Shown here one piece after another: positions 6,694 through 6,877 of a stretch of DNA of 6,877 bases. A program made the position numbers and the translations under genes. The notes below the pieces were generated by a model. The model was not told the DNA's origin and did no database searches. It saw only the letters and a program-made list of their open reading frames with translations. Each line of letters opens with the position of its first letter. Position 1 is the first letter of the stretch. Location of the stretch: the NCBI GenBank assembly GCA_903839795.1, contig CAIMDR010000544.1:1-6877 (forward strand). The letters run 5' to 3'. This stretch comes from an uncultured Methylococcaceae bacterium. GTDB lineage: Bacteria > Pseudomonadota > Gammaproteobacteria > Methylococcales > Methylomonadaceae.

Positions 6694-6792
6694 ATGAATA
6701 CTAAACACACTAAAACCTTACAGGCTATTTTTGCCAAACCTACTTCTGCCAAAATTGAATGGATGCGTATCGAAATACTGTATCCACTTTAA
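6694..6792 (+). pseudogene. Truncated HicA-family toxin gene (5' fragment)
   Basis: The 32-codon frame begins MNTKHTKTLQAIFAKPTSAK and continues IEWMRIEIL. This fits the start of one HicA toxin group (pattern M-N-S-K-H-x-K-T-L-x-A-I-F-x-x-P-V then I-x-W-x-x-I-E-x-L), small mRNA interferases with a double-stranded-RNA-binding fold. The similarity stops after about residue 29. It ends in YPL and a stop, where the family would continue with an LGAE-type segment and the catalytic histidine region for some 50 more residues. The product would therefore be inactive. No hicB antitoxin gene is visible in the remaining 85 bases. The break coincides with the start of an AT-rich segment bounded by inverted repeats, so insertion is the likely cause. 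No Shine-Dalgarno sequence precedes the ATG. Confidence 0.6.
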
Positions 6793-6796
6793 ATCC

Positions 6797-6875
6797 CCGG
6801 GTAAAACGTGGTATGTAAAAAATAAAATACTTTAAAATTAACTACTTAATTATTGCTAGCATTCAATTTACCCGG
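6797..6875. repeat. AT-rich segment bounded by 9-bp inverted repeats, possible small mobile element
   Basis: CCGGGTAAA (6797-6805) and TTTACCCGG (6867-6875) are perfectly complementary and bound 61 bp of very AT-rich sequence with no coding capacity. The left arm begins 17 bp after the point where HicA similarity ends. This would suit a miniature inverted-repeat element, or the left end of a larger insertion sequence running past the window edge. No target-site duplication can be checked because the right junction is missing. Confidence 0.4.
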
Positions 6876-6877
6876 CT

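Overview
The window reads as a gammaproteobacterial chromosome of moderate GC. Its core is the arrangement known from Gammaproteobacteria in which rne (RNase E, minus strand) diverges from rluC (23S rRNA pseudouridine synthase), followed here by a HAD phosphatase and a short SppA (S49) peptidase. The same order is found in Pseudomonas and relatives. The composition and the palindrome-rich intergenic DNA would suit a Methylococcales-type methanotroph, but that placement is a guess.

Layout. Bases 1-2260 hold the first 753 codons of rne on the minus strand: the whole catalytic half plus much of the Arg-rich scaffold. The reading frame is open to the window edge. Bases 2261-2765 are a 505-bp divergent regulatory region. 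It carries a plausible rne promoter about 430 nt upstream of rne, several hairpins in the resulting long leader (one resembling an intrinsic terminator or attenuator), and an extended -10 promoter placed so close to rluC that its mRNA may be leaderless. Bases 2766-5328 are a tight plus-strand cluster: rluC overlaps the HAD gene by 17 nt, and sppA starts 12 nt after it.

From 5329 on the window changes character and becomes accessory. A palindrome-rich non-coding stretch (5329-5623) is followed by a compact toxin-antitoxin operon (5679-6412). Its antitoxin carries an extra N-terminal domain in front of a PaaA2-like toxin-binding segment, and the second gene is a ParE/RelE-fold toxin. A near-palindrome centred on the TATAAT box suggests autorepression. 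These genes are clearly GC-richer than the core genes: one hand-counted 60-base line has 39 G+C, against 25 for a line in sppA, which suggests acquisition. Then comes another palindrome-rich non-coding stretch (6413-6663) with a perfect 12-bp hairpin. After it lies the first ~29 codons of a HicA-type toxin gene, with a symmetrical site upstream, cut off where an inverted-repeat-bounded AT-rich segment begins (6797-6875). The part of the window right of sppA therefore looks like a place where toxin-antitoxin modules and small repeats have accumulated and partly decayed.

Functionally, the core genes concern RNA processing (RNase E), ribosome modification (RluC), small-molecule dephosphorylation (HAD) and membrane protein quality control (SppA). 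The right-hand genes are a self-contained addiction or stress module with no evident link to them.
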